This document shows, in pieces, positions 38,952-49,519 of a DNA stretch of 64,000 nucleotides (within the stretch, counting starts at the first letter, position 1; each line of letters opens with the position of its first letter). The notes beneath the pieces were generated by a model. That model worked only from the letters and a program-made list of their open reading frames with translations. It did no database searches and had not been told where the DNA came from. The stretch is from Phytophthora colocasiae. Taxonomy: Eukaryota > Oomycota > Peronosporomycetes > Peronosporales > Peronosporaceae. The stretch spans positions 286,501-350,500 of the forward strand of contig JAGKQI010000092.1 in NCBI GenBank assembly GCA_018806915.1, written 5' to 3'. The translations under genes were made by a program, and so were the position numbers.

Positions 38952-41900
38952 TCAGTTCCTGCGTTGCCTTGGCGTCTCGGACTTCGTCTGGGAGGTCACA
39001 GCGAGTAGGAAATCATCATCGTTTGCTTCGTTCGCGTACTGTAGCAGTAGTTGTGGTACATCTTCATACATGGTCTTCAGCGGCTCCCAAGAGTCCTCGA
39101 TAGTCTCGAGACCCATCCACTTGACTTTGATCTCGTAGGCTTCCATGTCAGGGTTCATTCTGTGCTCCAAGATAGACTCCACGGCCATCAGTGTCCCTTG
39201 CGAGGCAATATGGTCCAGCAGTTCTTCGGTCACGTTGAGTGAGTCGTCTGCGTAGAGTTTTAGGCGAGATGGGTGCACATTCACCGTAGTCCCGTTGACC
39301 AGATGCTCAACTGTAAAGTAGTAGTCAGCACTGCCAACCACTCTGTATGGGCCGACCCACATCACGCGTAGTTTGTTTGCATGAAGTTTCTCGTCGACAC
39401 GTGAGCGCAACACGTAGTCTCCGACCGAGAAGTTCACACGCTGATGGTAATGGTATCGTGCCCGGTAACGTTCAGCTTGGCGCTTGCGTTCTGCCTTGAC
39501 AGGCTTGTGCATTTCTTGGAGGTCAGCCCGTAGATTAGCTAGTTGCTGCTCCGTGCTGGATCGCGGCTGGCTCAGTGTGGCTACACGTCCCTTCCCTCCT
39601 GGCAGGAATATGGAGTCGAGAGCATTAGGGCACGGTAGTCCGGTGAACAGCTCAATAGGAGCTCGGTTGGCCAGTGACGCAACTGGAGAGTGATTGATGC
39701 TTGACTGCACTAGTGGTAGTAGGTACGGCCAGTCCTGCATGCTCACTTTGAACTCCAGTGCCAATGCCTTCAGCACTTGGGTGATGTCGCGGTTCACCCG
39801 CTCTACAGAGCCATTCTTCCACGGGGTGTACGCGAGGATGAACTCGAGACGACTCTTCAGTCGTCGGCCTAATTCAGATATAACCTTGCTCTTGAAGTGT
39901 GATCCTGAATCGCTGACCCACACACTAGGTGGCCCGAATCGACTGTACCAGTCAAGGATAGAAGTAGCTGCAACTTCCGATGTAGGTCCGTCGCATTCAA
40001 CCAGCTCCACGAAATGTGTTGCCTCATCTTTCAATACTAGCACGTAACGCGACGTTCCAAAAGATTCACCAAGTGTGAGGAAATCCCAGTGCAGGGTGTG
40101 GTTGCGTTCGTAGGTATGGTGTGTTTCGCTAAAAGGCCGTGGAATCACCACGCCGCCCTTCACGTGCAGGCAGAGTAGGCACTTCTCGCAGAAGTCGCGT
40201 ACCATCCTGCTAAGTCCACCAATACTGAACAGCCGGCGGATGTGGTTCGTCATCACATTCATGCCGCGGTGTCCGTTGTGGCCACAGTGAGCAATGATCA
40301 GCAGTCTTCCAATCAGCTCGGTCGCATCACTTGGTATCCAGATCAAACCATTGATTCGCCACAGATCATCATTGCCCGGTACAGCATCTTTTGGCATTAC
40401 ATGCAGAGCCTGAATGCTGCCGATCTCGTCGGTCGTGGGCCACACGAATCCGTCCTGGTCCAGTGGACGAAGTGGCGTCATGCCATTCTTGGTCGTTGCA
40501 ACACTCTCTGCATGTTTCCGTTTTGATCGAGTAAAGCGTTTGGCCGAGTGAATTCTTGCTGCTGGTTGCTGCTTCCCGCCCCACCGTGAGATGAGGTCTG
40601 CCCACACGTTATGGACGCCGGCAATATGTTCGATAGTATAGCGATACTCTAGCAGCTTCGTGGACCAACGAAGAAGTTTGCCGCGAACGTGCTTTTTTAA
40701 CTCCTTGCTTGGCGAGAAGAGAAAGATAATGTTCCGATGGTCGCAGTAGAGTCGAAATCCTTGTGGCCTTAGAAGTAGGTACTCCAGTCTTTCACACGCG
40801 TGCACAATTGGATACGACTCTTTCTCAATTACACTCCAATTGAGTGCCGATCCGCTGAAGTTGCCACCCATGCAGATCAAGAGTTCATGGTCCTGCTCTT
40901 GGATAGGTACATCGGGTTTCCACTGTCGAACTTGCGAGACAACCAGTCCCCATCCTCTGTCAGAGGCGTCGGAGAGCAGACACAACATCTTGTCTGGGTC
41001 CGGGTATGCTAGTGTCGCCGAATTGCTCAGGAGTTCCTTCACTGCTTCAAATGCTTGTTCTTCTTCGGTCGTCAACTCGATCTGGATACCCGCAGCAGCT
41101 CTCTTCGTCTTTCGTGTGCCCGCCAGTGCAGCATCGAGCCGCTCCTGTAATGGCCGAGCGACGCGAGCATAGTCTACAAGCCCAGCACGCATCCAGTTGC
41201 TGGCGCATAAGAACTGTTGGAGTTCCGCCGCAGTTGTCGGAGTCGGTATTTCCGTAGTGCACGGATTCGCTCGGGGTCGTGGCCGATACCATGTTTGTTG
41301 ATGATCCTGCCACACCATCGCACTTCCGTGAGAAATACAGCACTCTTTTTCGGATTGAGAATGAGACCGTGTTCATCGAGCTTTTTCAAAACAGCCTCGA
41401 TTGCATCCACCAGCTCTTCTTGCGAGTTGGCGAATACCAGCAAGTCATCTATCCACACAATCACACATTTGTTGACAAGGTTCCCTAGAACCATTTCCAC
41501 AGTTGATTGAAAGTGTAGAGCCGCATCACTGCTACCTTGTGGCACTCGAGTTGGCGTGAAAACACCCTTGTCCGTCATGTATGACAATAACTCTTGGCTG
41601 CTCCTGTGGAGAGGAAGCTGCCAGAACCCCTTCAGGAAATCAAACATCGCGTAGTACATCATACCCTTGCAATGCTCGAGGGCAACCTCCAAGCTTGGCA
41701 TCACACCAGCGATAGGCTCCGTCATCCCGTTGATCGGTCTGTAGTCGGTTGTCTGCCTGAACTCGTTGGTGCTTGGCTTGCGGACTGGCAACGCCGGGCA
41801 GCACCATCGACTCTCACGGTTCTCGAACACCCAGCCTAGTTCCACTAGGCGCTTGTTGAATGCTTCGAGGAAAGCGGATTTGTCTGGGCTGTATTGCCGT

Positions 41901-42851
41901 ACCTTGCATCGGTACGGTGTAGCATTCTGTTTCAACCGAATCTTGAGTGGCGGTACCCTCGCAGGCGGATCATCGCCCAACTCAAGTCGCCAGCCGCTGT
42001 ACTTATGGAGCACCTCGTATAGTCGCGTCGTGATATAGTCGTCAATCACACCGCGGTCGATAGCATCGTGCACGAGAGCGTCAACCACATTCTGTACGAC
42101 CTCGGCTTTATTGGGCTTGCATGGTGGCATACCATCCGGCCCATCGAAAGAGTCATCATCGTCCGGACCCCGACACGCAAGGTACTCCAATTGTTGCTCA
42201 ATGTCAATCCCCAGTTCGACGAGCAAAAGCTTGCCTACAAGCATCTCGTTCTCATCCGACTCTATGATCAAACATCTCTTGGGATCTTGACATCTCACGG
42301 GACCTGCAGCGGTGTTGATCGTAAGTCTCACGTCGATCGCGTGAGTAGAGACCAAAGTTGTGCCTCCAACTGTTTCGTGAGTGCACAGGCTCATCTAGCT
42401 CAATTAGTTTGACTGTTGAGTCCTGTGCTTGGAGCAGTTCAACGTGTTTCCGGGAGATGATGTTTAAATCGCAGCCACTATCTGCACAACATGGCACCTC
42501 AACCGTGTCGTTGAGCAAAACCGTTGTGCGGTCGTCACTGACTGGGACAGTAGTTTGTTCTAGGCGCTTGGTTCGGTAACGCTTCGGCCCATTGCCATTG
42601 GCTCCTTTCTTGCTTTTCCTCTCGGCAAGTAGCGCCTCCTTGGCTGCTTCATCGAGGTCAGGACACTGGCTCAACCAGTGGTCTTTGCCACAGTGAAAAC
42701 AACCTGTTCTTGGCTTGCTCTCAACTGATGGCTGGGATTTCTTCGTTGCGCTTGATTTCACCACCGAGCGGTTCGATTTCGCCTCATTGTGCCTTTCGGC
42801 AGCGAAACCTTGGTTGTTACTCGGCCTCGGAGGCTTTTCATTGTTCTTCAT
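38952..42851 (-). pseudogene. Gypsy Pol with C-terminal chromodomain, frameshifted
   Basis: Three overlapping frames (42851-42252, 42394-41174, 41318-38952) carry, in order: zinc knuckle CFHCGKDHWLSQC; aspartic protease ADSGCDLNII; reverse transcriptase (YRPINGMTEP, FDFLKGFWQLPL, and the catalytic WIDDLLVF where YxDD is usual); RNase H (LSDASDRGWGL, CDHRNIIF); integrase zinc finger HCGHNGH...CEKCLLC and DDE core (LHWDFLTLG, VWVSDSGSHF, TPWKNGSVERVNRD); and a chromodomain (VESILEHRM...YEIKVKWMG...DSWEP). Integrase before the chromodomain places it among chromoviruses, whose chromodomain guides integration to chromatin marks. The 2.4-kb final frame is intact; two frame changes lie near 42400 and 41250. 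Confidence 0.88.
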
Positions 42852-43047
42852 GGTTCTCGTACCGTCGTCAGTGCGTCGTGGTTGCTGACGATTGCGTTTC
42901 GATAGTAGATTGAAAACCTTTTCCTGTTCAAGCGCTTTCTCCTTGACGAGGCTGTACAGCTTAGTCTCGTCCGTCTTGCTAGACGGGTCGACGAGGCGAT
43001 GGTGCGTGTCAATTGCATCACGCAGTGCGGCAGGCTCAAGGTGACGT

Positions 43048-43623
43048 TTACTTCTCCTTGATACCAGCGATGGTTGAAAAAGTACCAGCTAACCCATGCT
43101 GCATGATCACCTCATCGCATTTCATGAAATACTTAATCACCCGCGCTTTCACATCGCGCTCTCGCATATCCATCTTCAACTCGGTCTTGAAGATCAAGTC
43201 GACGTCGATGATGGCGTCGTTCATCACGTTGCTCACAATTTTGTCGAGCTCCGCAACGATACGAGCTTCCGTCACATCCTCGATCGTCGTGTTCCACTCG
43301 AACTTGCAAAGCGTCTCCAGCAGTTGCCGATTGAACGAATTTTTGACGCTTATTAACGCCTTCGTTCTGTCTTCGCCCGTCGTGGCGCAGCGAGCCTCGA
43401 CGGCGTCTTCATACTCCTGACGCTCTCTCTTCCATTTCACTAGGGCCTGGTGAGAGACGTCGGTCAGGTACGGTGGCATCAGCGCAGACGACGTAACGGG
43501 GATCACCGTAGTAAAGTCGGTGTCCGTCGTGGTCCTGCTTGCATCCGGGTTGGTTACTTCAGCAGCTTGGTCGACTTGCATCCTTGGATTGCCTTGAATC
43601 GATCTTCCGCTGCGAGTTCTCAT
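43048..43623 (-). pseudogene. Gypsy Gag (capsid) region
   Basis: Frame starting MRTRSGRSIQ at 43623, 34 bp inside the 5' LTR. It has the helical Gag fold pattern (YLTDVSHQALVKWKRERQEYE, then AELDKIVSNVMNDAII) and stops at 43048. The Gag sequence clearly continues in another frame (RHLEPAALRDAID and onwards to a zinc knuckle near 42690), so the stop reflects a one-base change or a frameshift site at the sequence GAGAAGTAAACG. I read it as an indel rather than programmed frameshifting, because two more frame changes follow downstream. Confidence 0.75.
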
Positions 43624-43656
43624 CGTTCTTGCACGAATGACAACTAAAGTTAACTT

Positions 43657-43985
43657 TGTGACGTGCTGCCAGTTTGGGAGCTGGAACTCCCTGCAAAATG
43701 CAACGTGTATTGGTTGCTTTGGTAGTGCAAAGTAAATTGCAAAGTGATCGATTCTAATGCTAGTCTTTGGGCGCTCTCGCCGGCCGCCTTGGCCGTCCAG
43801 GGAGCAGCGTCCTTGCAGTTGTTCTTGTTGCAGCCATGCATGCAAGTCAGCTGAGCTTGCGTGCGATCTGGCCTGCCGTCTGTGTACTTGTGTTGTTGGC
43901 GATGAGCTCCGGTCATCCCAACGCTTTTGGCTGCGGGATTGGTAAGCTGTCAGCAGATGCCTGTTGTCGCCAGGCCATCGCCACA
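43657..43985 (-). repeat. Gypsy 5' LTR
   Basis: Complete 329-bp LTR bounded by TG...CA on the minus strand and followed by the AGGTG duplication. It should contain the element's promoter. Confidence 0.92.
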
Positions 43986-44161
43986 AGGTGCCAGCGGAGA
44001 CTTCGCTACTTGAAGTCGCCCAGGATCAGCTCCACGGACAGTCACGGGTGGGACCGACATACACCTCGACAGACTAATCACTTTGCCGAACAGAACACAT
44101 CGTACTGGAGCTCGGTCTTGAAAATCTTTAAACTATTGGTACAGTGATCGACCTGCGTCGA

Positions 44162-44455
44162 CTACTTGCAGACTCGTCGGTATTTGAGCGCCTTCTTGGC
44201 CAGTATTGCGTTGATATTGGAGCTCTCGGGGGACACGGCGGTCTCCAGCAGGCAGGCGATCCGGGCCTCGTTCTGGAGGCGGAAGGCTTCGCTCTCGAAC
44301 GCGATGCCGGATGACGTGACTGCAAAACGCTCACTTGAGCTGCATCGCAACGGACAGGACACACTGCGCTCGTTCTTGAAGGCGCGCGGTAGTGACTCTT
44401 CAATGGAATTCATACTCGCCCGACGGCATGTGAGGGCGGAGGATGGCGCGTTCAT
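44162..44455 (-). CDS. Small protein with an EAFRLQ...AKKALKYRRV C-terminus, paralogue A
   Basis: 97 residues from MNAPSSALTCRRAS at 44455. I do not recognise the function. The C-terminal 40 residues (FESEAFRLQNEARIACLLE...NAILAKKALKYRRVCK) closely match those of the gene at 45977-46372, while the N-terminal halves are unrelated. The conserved part predicts as two amphipathic helices and is basic at the end. No signal peptide or membrane segment. The gypsy element inserted about 175 bp beyond its stop. An in-frame ATG at 44584 would add 43 residues, but the region is low-complexity. Confidence 0.6.
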   Translation of the reverse strand: MNAPSSALTCRRASMNSIEESLPRAFKNERSVSCPLRCSSSERFAVTSSGIAFESEAFRLQNEARIACLLETAVSPESSNINAILAKKALKYRRVCK

Positions 44456-45976
44456 TTTGCGTTTGCACAATAAACTTGAATGAAGTAAGTGTCGAGGACC
44501 AGTGGAAGCTTGGGAAGTGAGTGCTACCATGAGCAAGTCCTGCGGCCCAGAACGATCCGGTAAAGACCTTCCATGGAGAGCCAATGGAACTTGGCTTCAA
44601 GGTGATATATTGTAGCTGTGAGGATAGGCAAGTGAACGCTTCGCTCCGATGTCTTGAAGATGACAGAACTGGTGATTGCTTGCTCACGAAAGCCAAGAAA
44701 CTATTCTTGTATTTTGCCGGCAAAGTCACCATTAGCGTGTGGAGAGGAGTGAGCGTGGACAAGACCTCAGGTTAAACTCTTTGACCTCCACCATGCTAGC
44801 CTCAGGCTAGTAGCCTGCATTATTGATGGTATCATGCATGGGGTTGCCACACTGTTACTAGCAGCCATGTTTCAGAAACCGCTGCGATGCACCGAGAAAA
44901 TCTTCCCTGAGCTGTCGTTACTTGGCAACTCGAGGTGGGATGCACCGAGTTGGCGGTTGATGATGCAGAACTCCTTGACAAAATGCTAACCGCGACAGAA
45001 CGCAGCCTGGGTGTTGTGATCAATGTATCGTGGTTAGTAACCACTGGTTACAATACATGTAGAAATACTATCGTCACTGCTGCATTTCTTCGTCTCCGGT
45101 AACTCATTGTGCTGTGCGTCAAGTCCTGGTGAAGGCAGCCTTTCGTTTTCGCTACATGCCGTTGACGCTCGTCCATTTATATTATCTTCCGATCACAGGA
45201 GCCCAACGCCCACATATATCCATCTAAGCCGCATGCGATAAGGTTGTTGAATGACGTTACCGGTATTCTCATAGCGGTGGTAAACTCATCATGGATGTGT
45301 GTGTGGATTGAGTGTACATGTACGTCTCCAACTTGGCGGTGGTTGTGCTCAGACGTCAGTTCGCCAGCGCCTGTAGTGCTGCTCCGTGCAGATGGACCCT
45401 ACAGCGCATTGCCGCGCGCATGGAACAATTGCGCCCCATTGAGTCTCAATGGGCCCGTCACAGGCAGGGCAGCTTGTTGCTCAGAGGGGACTAAGCCTTT
45501 AATAATAAGGCTGGTCCAGTAGAATCCTGCGTTACCCCACTGGCAAAGCGGCACCGAGGGTGGGTAAGGGTGGGTAATCTAATCTACTGGGAATGTGGGC
45601 TCAGGGAAAAACTGCCTTCCCTTGCCCGGCTTGGGCGATCCAGTGAAGCGAAAGCAGGTGCTTTAGTATGGCTGGGTGTCTTAGTAGCGCATTCCGTCGC
45701 AGTGGCTAGACAGCCCAGAGTTTCGATACCTGCAGTTCGGCTTCGTCACTTTCAACGACGAGGACGCGATAAGGTGGCGAATCAACTCCGAACTGGTGAC
45801 TCACTCGTTAAAGCGTGGTTGAAGCTGCAAAGGCGCGCGCTGATGTGTGGTGCTGGCCTCGTAACGGCATCGCCGGCCGCTATTATTACCGAACGCGTTC
45901 TGGCCGCGGCGCTTTGCAGCTCCTGGTCGCTCACTTCCGATTACACCTTCCAGCGCTCACAGCCCCACCACCAACA
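44456..45976 (+). other. Intergenic region between divergent small genes
   Basis: 1.5 kb with only short, unconserved frames. It holds the divergent promoters of the two small paralogues. Some blocks look like transposon remnants (for example GCTAGCCTCAGGCTAGTAGCC near 44793, an imperfect inverted repeat), but no element could be defined. Confidence 0.4.
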
Positions 45977-46372
45977 ATGTGCAACATGGTCACGATGGCA
46001 ACCAGCCTGCCGGCCTTCGTTGAGGACCCTGCGCTCGCTTCGGCCTCCCCTAAGCCGCTGTCCCTGCCACTGGTGATCTCTGCAATTGCACCGGCGGCCG
46101 TCAACCCGCTGTCGCTGCCGATCTTTGTCGAGGAACCTGTCAAGACCGTCCAGTCGTTGATGGCGAGTCCTGCCGTCCGCTGCCAGCCGTCGAGCGAGAA
46201 GTACCTGCCTCGTGCGGATGGCGCCTCCTTCCAGTTCCAGAGCGAGGCCTTCCGTCTACGCATCCAGGCCAAGATCTCGGAGCTCGTGTTGGCAGCCAAC
46301 TGCAGTGGTACCAACGCGCTGCTGGCCAAGAAGGCACTCAAGTACCGTCGCGTGGACGCAGTGCAGTGCTAA
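45977..46372 (+). CDS. Small protein with an EAFRLR...AKKALKYRRV C-terminus, paralogue B
   Basis: 131 residues from MCNMVTMATSLPAFVE. The N-terminal two thirds are Pro/Ala/Ser-rich with an internal near-repeat (LSLPLVISAIAP and LSLPIFVEEPV). The C-terminus (FQSEAFRLRIQAKISELVL...NALLAKKALKYRRVDAVQC) matches paralogue A. The two genes are divergent and 1.5 kb apart. No known domain is recognised. GC content is high and codon use looks like the host housekeeping genes, which supports a real gene. An alternative in-frame start at 45815 is possible but its protein is not conserved with A. Confidence 0.65.
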   Translation: MCNMVTMATSLPAFVEDPALASASPKPLSLPLVISAIAPAAVNPLSLPIFVEEPVKTVQSLMASPAVRCQPSSEKYLPRADGASFQFQSEAFRLRIQAKISELVLAANCSGTNALLAKKALKYRRVDAVQC

Positions 46373-46588
46373 CCCGCCACAAATCCATCCATTCAACCTT
46401 AAATTATTCGTCTCTTCTAAGGGGAAGCAGTAGCCACAATGTAAAGCATCTTATAGTTGAAGTGTTCCATGGGTGGTCCACACCACTGATCTCCTTAACC
46501 ATGGAAATAGCAGCCAATCACAGCTCTTCGCCTGTCAAATTGACTGCCTGTTTTCTTCCATTTCCCCCCTTCCCGTCATCCTTTCGCC

Positions 46589-48931
46589 ATGCTCAAACGT
46601 CCTGCACCGGTCGAAGGAGAAGAAGATGGCGCTGCTGCTTCTTCTTCTCTGTCTCTCGCCGCCCCCGCTGCAGCTGTAGCGGTGTCTGCGCCTGCAGCCA
46701 AGAAGAAGCGTCGTTCGCAGCCCATGGGCAACCTAACGAACCTGCAGAAGCGCCAGCTGTGCATCAAGTTCTCGCAGGTCAAAATGACGCAGCAGGAGCT
46801 GTGTCAATGGGCCAAACGCGAGTTCCAGCTCGCGCACCTGCCCCACCAGTCCACCATCTCCAAGATACTGGCGCGCGCTGATGAGCTCACGCAGATGGCG
46901 CCGCGGGACCTGTCGGCGCGTCGCAAGGGGCTCGTCACGCACCCGGAGCTGGACACGGCGCTGTGCAACTGGGTGCTGTGCGCGCGCCACAACGGACTAA
47001 AGATCTCAGGCGACATCATCAAGAATCAGGCGCGCGCACTCGCGGCGCAGCTCGGCCTCGCGTCCACGATGACGTTCTCCAACGGCTGGCTGGGCGGATT
47101 CAAGAAGAGATACAACATTCGCCTAGGGAGCGCCGCTGCCGCGTTGGACGGCGTGAACGGCGCCGCGATGGCTTCGAGTATTAATTCACTTGAACAGCTA
47201 CAGGCTGCTGCGCGCGTGCACGATCCACGCGACGTCTACTGTATGCACGAGACCGGACTCTTCTACGAGGTGTCGCCGGAGAAACCGGCAGGACGAGGAC
47301 GCGCCGCTAGGAAGGAAAGTTGTGGAGAGAGACTCGCAGTTGTGTTCGCAGTGAACGCCGATGCAAGTGACAGGATGGAGCCCATGTTCATTGGGCCAGG
47401 AAGCCTACCGCAGCCTACGGAGGAGATGGACGCCGACTCCCAGCACTTTTATTACCAAAACAACAAGCGCGCGTGGATGACGCCGGTCATGTTCCAGGAC
47501 TACGTCTCTGCTATCGACACCCGCATGCGGGACGAAGGTCGCTACATCCTGCTGCTTGTGTCACCTGCGCCGTCGCACGTCACGCTCGGACTCGAGCTCA
47601 CGAACGTGCGGCTGGAGGTTTTACCGCCAGCTTTGGACCCGCTCCCGATGTCCATGCAAGTGTCCATGCAGGTAAACGCCGAAGACAACGCTAGTCTTTC
47701 GGCGGCTTCGGAATCCATTGCAGCTGCGAACGTGAACGATGCGGTAATGGCAGACGCCGACCAGACAGAGTCCGAGTCGGAAGCAGCAGCGAAGGAGACG
47801 GCGGCGAGCAACTCGGCTGCTATGGCTGCCATTGTGTCGACTATTACGACGCTGCAGCCTCTAGACGCGGGGCTCATTATGGCGTTCAAGCGGCGGTATC
47901 GACGCTACCACATGCTCTACGCGCTGGACCGCTTCGAGGCAGGCCGGCAGGATGTTTTCCACGTGGAGCAACTGCAGGCGATGCGCTGGGCGCGCCACTG
48001 CTGGAAAGAGGAGATCCCCGAGGAAATCATCCGTAAATGTTGGGCTGCAACGGAGATCCTCGTGCCCAAGCCGAGCCCCGAGACAATGGCCGCATTCGAG
48101 GCGATAGAGGACGACATCGATAAGGAGATTTGCGACACAGTGTCCGCGCTCGACATCCTGCGCCCGTTGCCGATCGAAGAGTTTGTGAGCCCACGTGATG
48201 AGAACTCAGACCTTCACTGCGCCGGACTGGAAGAAACGGACTTTGCTTTTACTGTTCCGGACAACGCTGGCAACGAACTCAAACACAGCAGCAAGAAGAC
48301 CTCACCGACTGGTGCAGACGTGGCCAAGCAGCAAATAGCGTTGGCCCCGCCTGAGTTGACCCCACGTTTGCAGGAACTGCACGCGCGCATTGAAGCATCG
48401 GCGTCGTCGGCTGCCGCAGCCGCAGCCGCGTCGGCATTGGGTCTCTCTCCCAGTGTAAGTTCGTTGACTACTGGAGATAATGCAGGCGCTGTGGCAGTCT
48501 CCACTAGCGTGGAGGAAGTGCTAGGCTTGGGCGCTCCAACGTCTGCTGCAGGTAAATCTACGGACGGACCGGCAACAAATGAGCAGCTTATCGAGTGCTT
48601 CAAGATGCTGCTGCCCGAACTGGACCGACTGAGATTCGATGATCATACGAAGAAGAGCATCCGCACGACGTTCCGCAAGCTGAAGGAGACGGCTGAGCAG
48701 CAGGCGCTGGACCGCAAGCGCGGCACCACGAAGAAAACTCACACGCAGCAGCAGCCACAGTACCCTACTCAGGAGCAACAGGTACAAGCGCTACAGGAGA
48801 TGCAGCAGCTACAGCAGCAACAGATCCAGCAGATGCACCAGCAACTCATGATGCAGCCAGACCAACAGGCACAGGCCATGGCGATGGCTGCCCAGGCCTC
48901 GCAGATCGGGGAGCATAGTACCGTCTTGTAG
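46589..48931 (+). CDS. Pogo/Tigger (CENP-B-like) transposase-derived protein, probably domesticated
   Basis: 780 residues, unbroken. N-terminal HTH similar to CENP-B/pogo (LTNLQKRQLCIKFSQV...STISKILARADEL, about 50-100), then a second HTH of the CENP-B type (KGLVTHPELDTALCNWV...GWLGGFKKRYNI, about 113-177). A DDE_1-like domain follows, but its active site is changed: the first motif, normally containing D-E-T-G, reads YCMHETGLF (H220 for Asp), and the second reads LLLVSPAPSH (S325-P326 for Asp-Asn). TTLQPLDAG keeps the third. An acidic Ala/Glu/Ser insert (about 350-425) splits the domain, and the C-terminus is Gln-rich (about 710-770). No inverted repeats flank it. Likely a host DNA-binding or regulatory protein. 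Confidence 0.82.
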   Translation: MLKRPAPVEGEEDGAAASSSLSLAAPAAAVAVSAPAAKKKRRSQPMGNLTNLQKRQLCIKFSQVKMTQQELCQWAKREFQLAHLPHQSTISKILARADELTQMAPRDLSARRKGLVTHPELDTALCNWVLCARHNGLKISGDIIKNQARALAAQLGLASTMTFSNGWLGGFKKRYNIRLGSAAAALDGVNGAAMASSINSLEQLQAAARVHDPRDVYCMHETGLFYEVSPEKPAGRGRAARKESCGERLAVVFAVNADASDRMEPMFIGPGSLPQPTEEMDADSQHFYYQNNKRAWMTPVMFQDYVSAIDTRMRDEGRYILLLVSPAPSHVTLGLELTNVRLEVLPPALDPLPMSMQVSMQVNAEDNASLSAASESIAAANVNDAVMADADQTESESEAAAKETAASNSAAMAAIVSTITTLQPLDAGLIMAFKRRYRRYHMLYALDRFEAGRQDVFHVEQLQAMRWARHCWKEEIPEEIIRKCWAATEILVPKPSPETMAAFEAIEDDIDKEICDTVSALDILRPLPIEEFVSPRDENSDLHCAGLEETDFAFTVPDNAGNELKHSSKKTSPTGADVAKQQIALAPPELTPRLQELHARIEASASSAAAAAAASALGLSPSVSSLTTGDNAGAVAVSTSVEEVLGLGAPTSAAGKSTDGPATNEQLIECFKMLLPELDRLRFDDHTKKSIRTTFRKLKETAEQQALDRKRGTTKKTHTQQQPQYPTQEQQVQALQEMQQLQQQQIQQMHQQLMMQPDQQAQAMAMAAQASQIGEHSTVL

Positions 48932-49519
48932 CGTTACTCACCGAATGCAGCTATGGTTTCGTTCGTGAGCGTTTGAATCCGTGTGGCCTTCCTAACTTGC
49001 ATCACTTGTGAAGATGACATTGCTGTCGTTTCGGCGGTCTTTCTAAAAGAGCGCAACGTCTGCGATGGAGCACAAGATGCATCGCATAGCGGAGACCTTC
49101 GATCAGCTGCTGTAGAGCCCTACATGAACTATGCTCTTTGCTCTTTGGGGTATCCTTTAGTCGAGCGCAAGACACGCTACGTCACCAGTCTCGGGCCGCA
49201 CGTGTTGTACCGAGCTCTGAACCTGAACCTGGCCGTAGCCATATTTCCTTGGCGACTTATTGGCGTTCAGCCTCGTGGTCGGTTGCGTTGAGGTTACACG
49301 CAGCGCTGAAATTTGGCGTTACGCGCTCTACTTCCAGGACTGCGTCCCACCTCCGGCTGGCTTTCTCTGGTGCCAGCAGCGTTCTGGAGCTCCGCTGCGA
49401 AGCTCGAAGCTCTGCTTGACTCTTTCGTCGCGACGGGCGAGCGGTGCACTGCAGTGCCACAGTCCGTTTTCCGCGTTACTGAGAATCGAGTCTGCACATC
49501 AACGACGTAGCAGGAAGTC
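48932..49519 (+). other. Intergenic region, no gene seen
   Basis: About 590 bp between the pogo-like gene and the mucin-like gene, both on the plus strand. Several overlapping short frames on both strands, none with recognisable composition. Presumably terminator and promoter. Confidence 0.45.

Larger units (their letters stand above)
33444..43985 (-). mobile_element. Ty3/gypsy chromovirus retrotransposon (host of the nested copia)
   Basis: LTR retrotransposon, about 5.75 kb once the nested element is removed. Its 329-bp LTRs begin TGTGGCGATGG and end CACGTCACA on the minus strand. The right (5') LTR is 43657-43985; the left (3') LTR is 33444-33763 continued at 38550-38558. A 5-bp duplication AGGTG flanks both sides (33439-33443 and 43986-43990). 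The polypurine tract GGGGGG lies just inside the left LTR (about 38561-38572). I see no difference between the two LTRs, which implies recent insertion. Coding region 43623-38952 contains Gag, protease, RT, RNase H, integrase and chromodomain in four frames. Confidence 0.93.

Noticed and set aside
43048..43060. Programmed frameshift between Gag and the rest of the gypsy protein
   Set aside because: Two further frameshifts downstream make random indels more likely than a functional site.
45570..46076. 168-codon frame overlapping the start of small paralogue B
   Set aside because: It is in another frame from the conserved module and has no supporting pattern.
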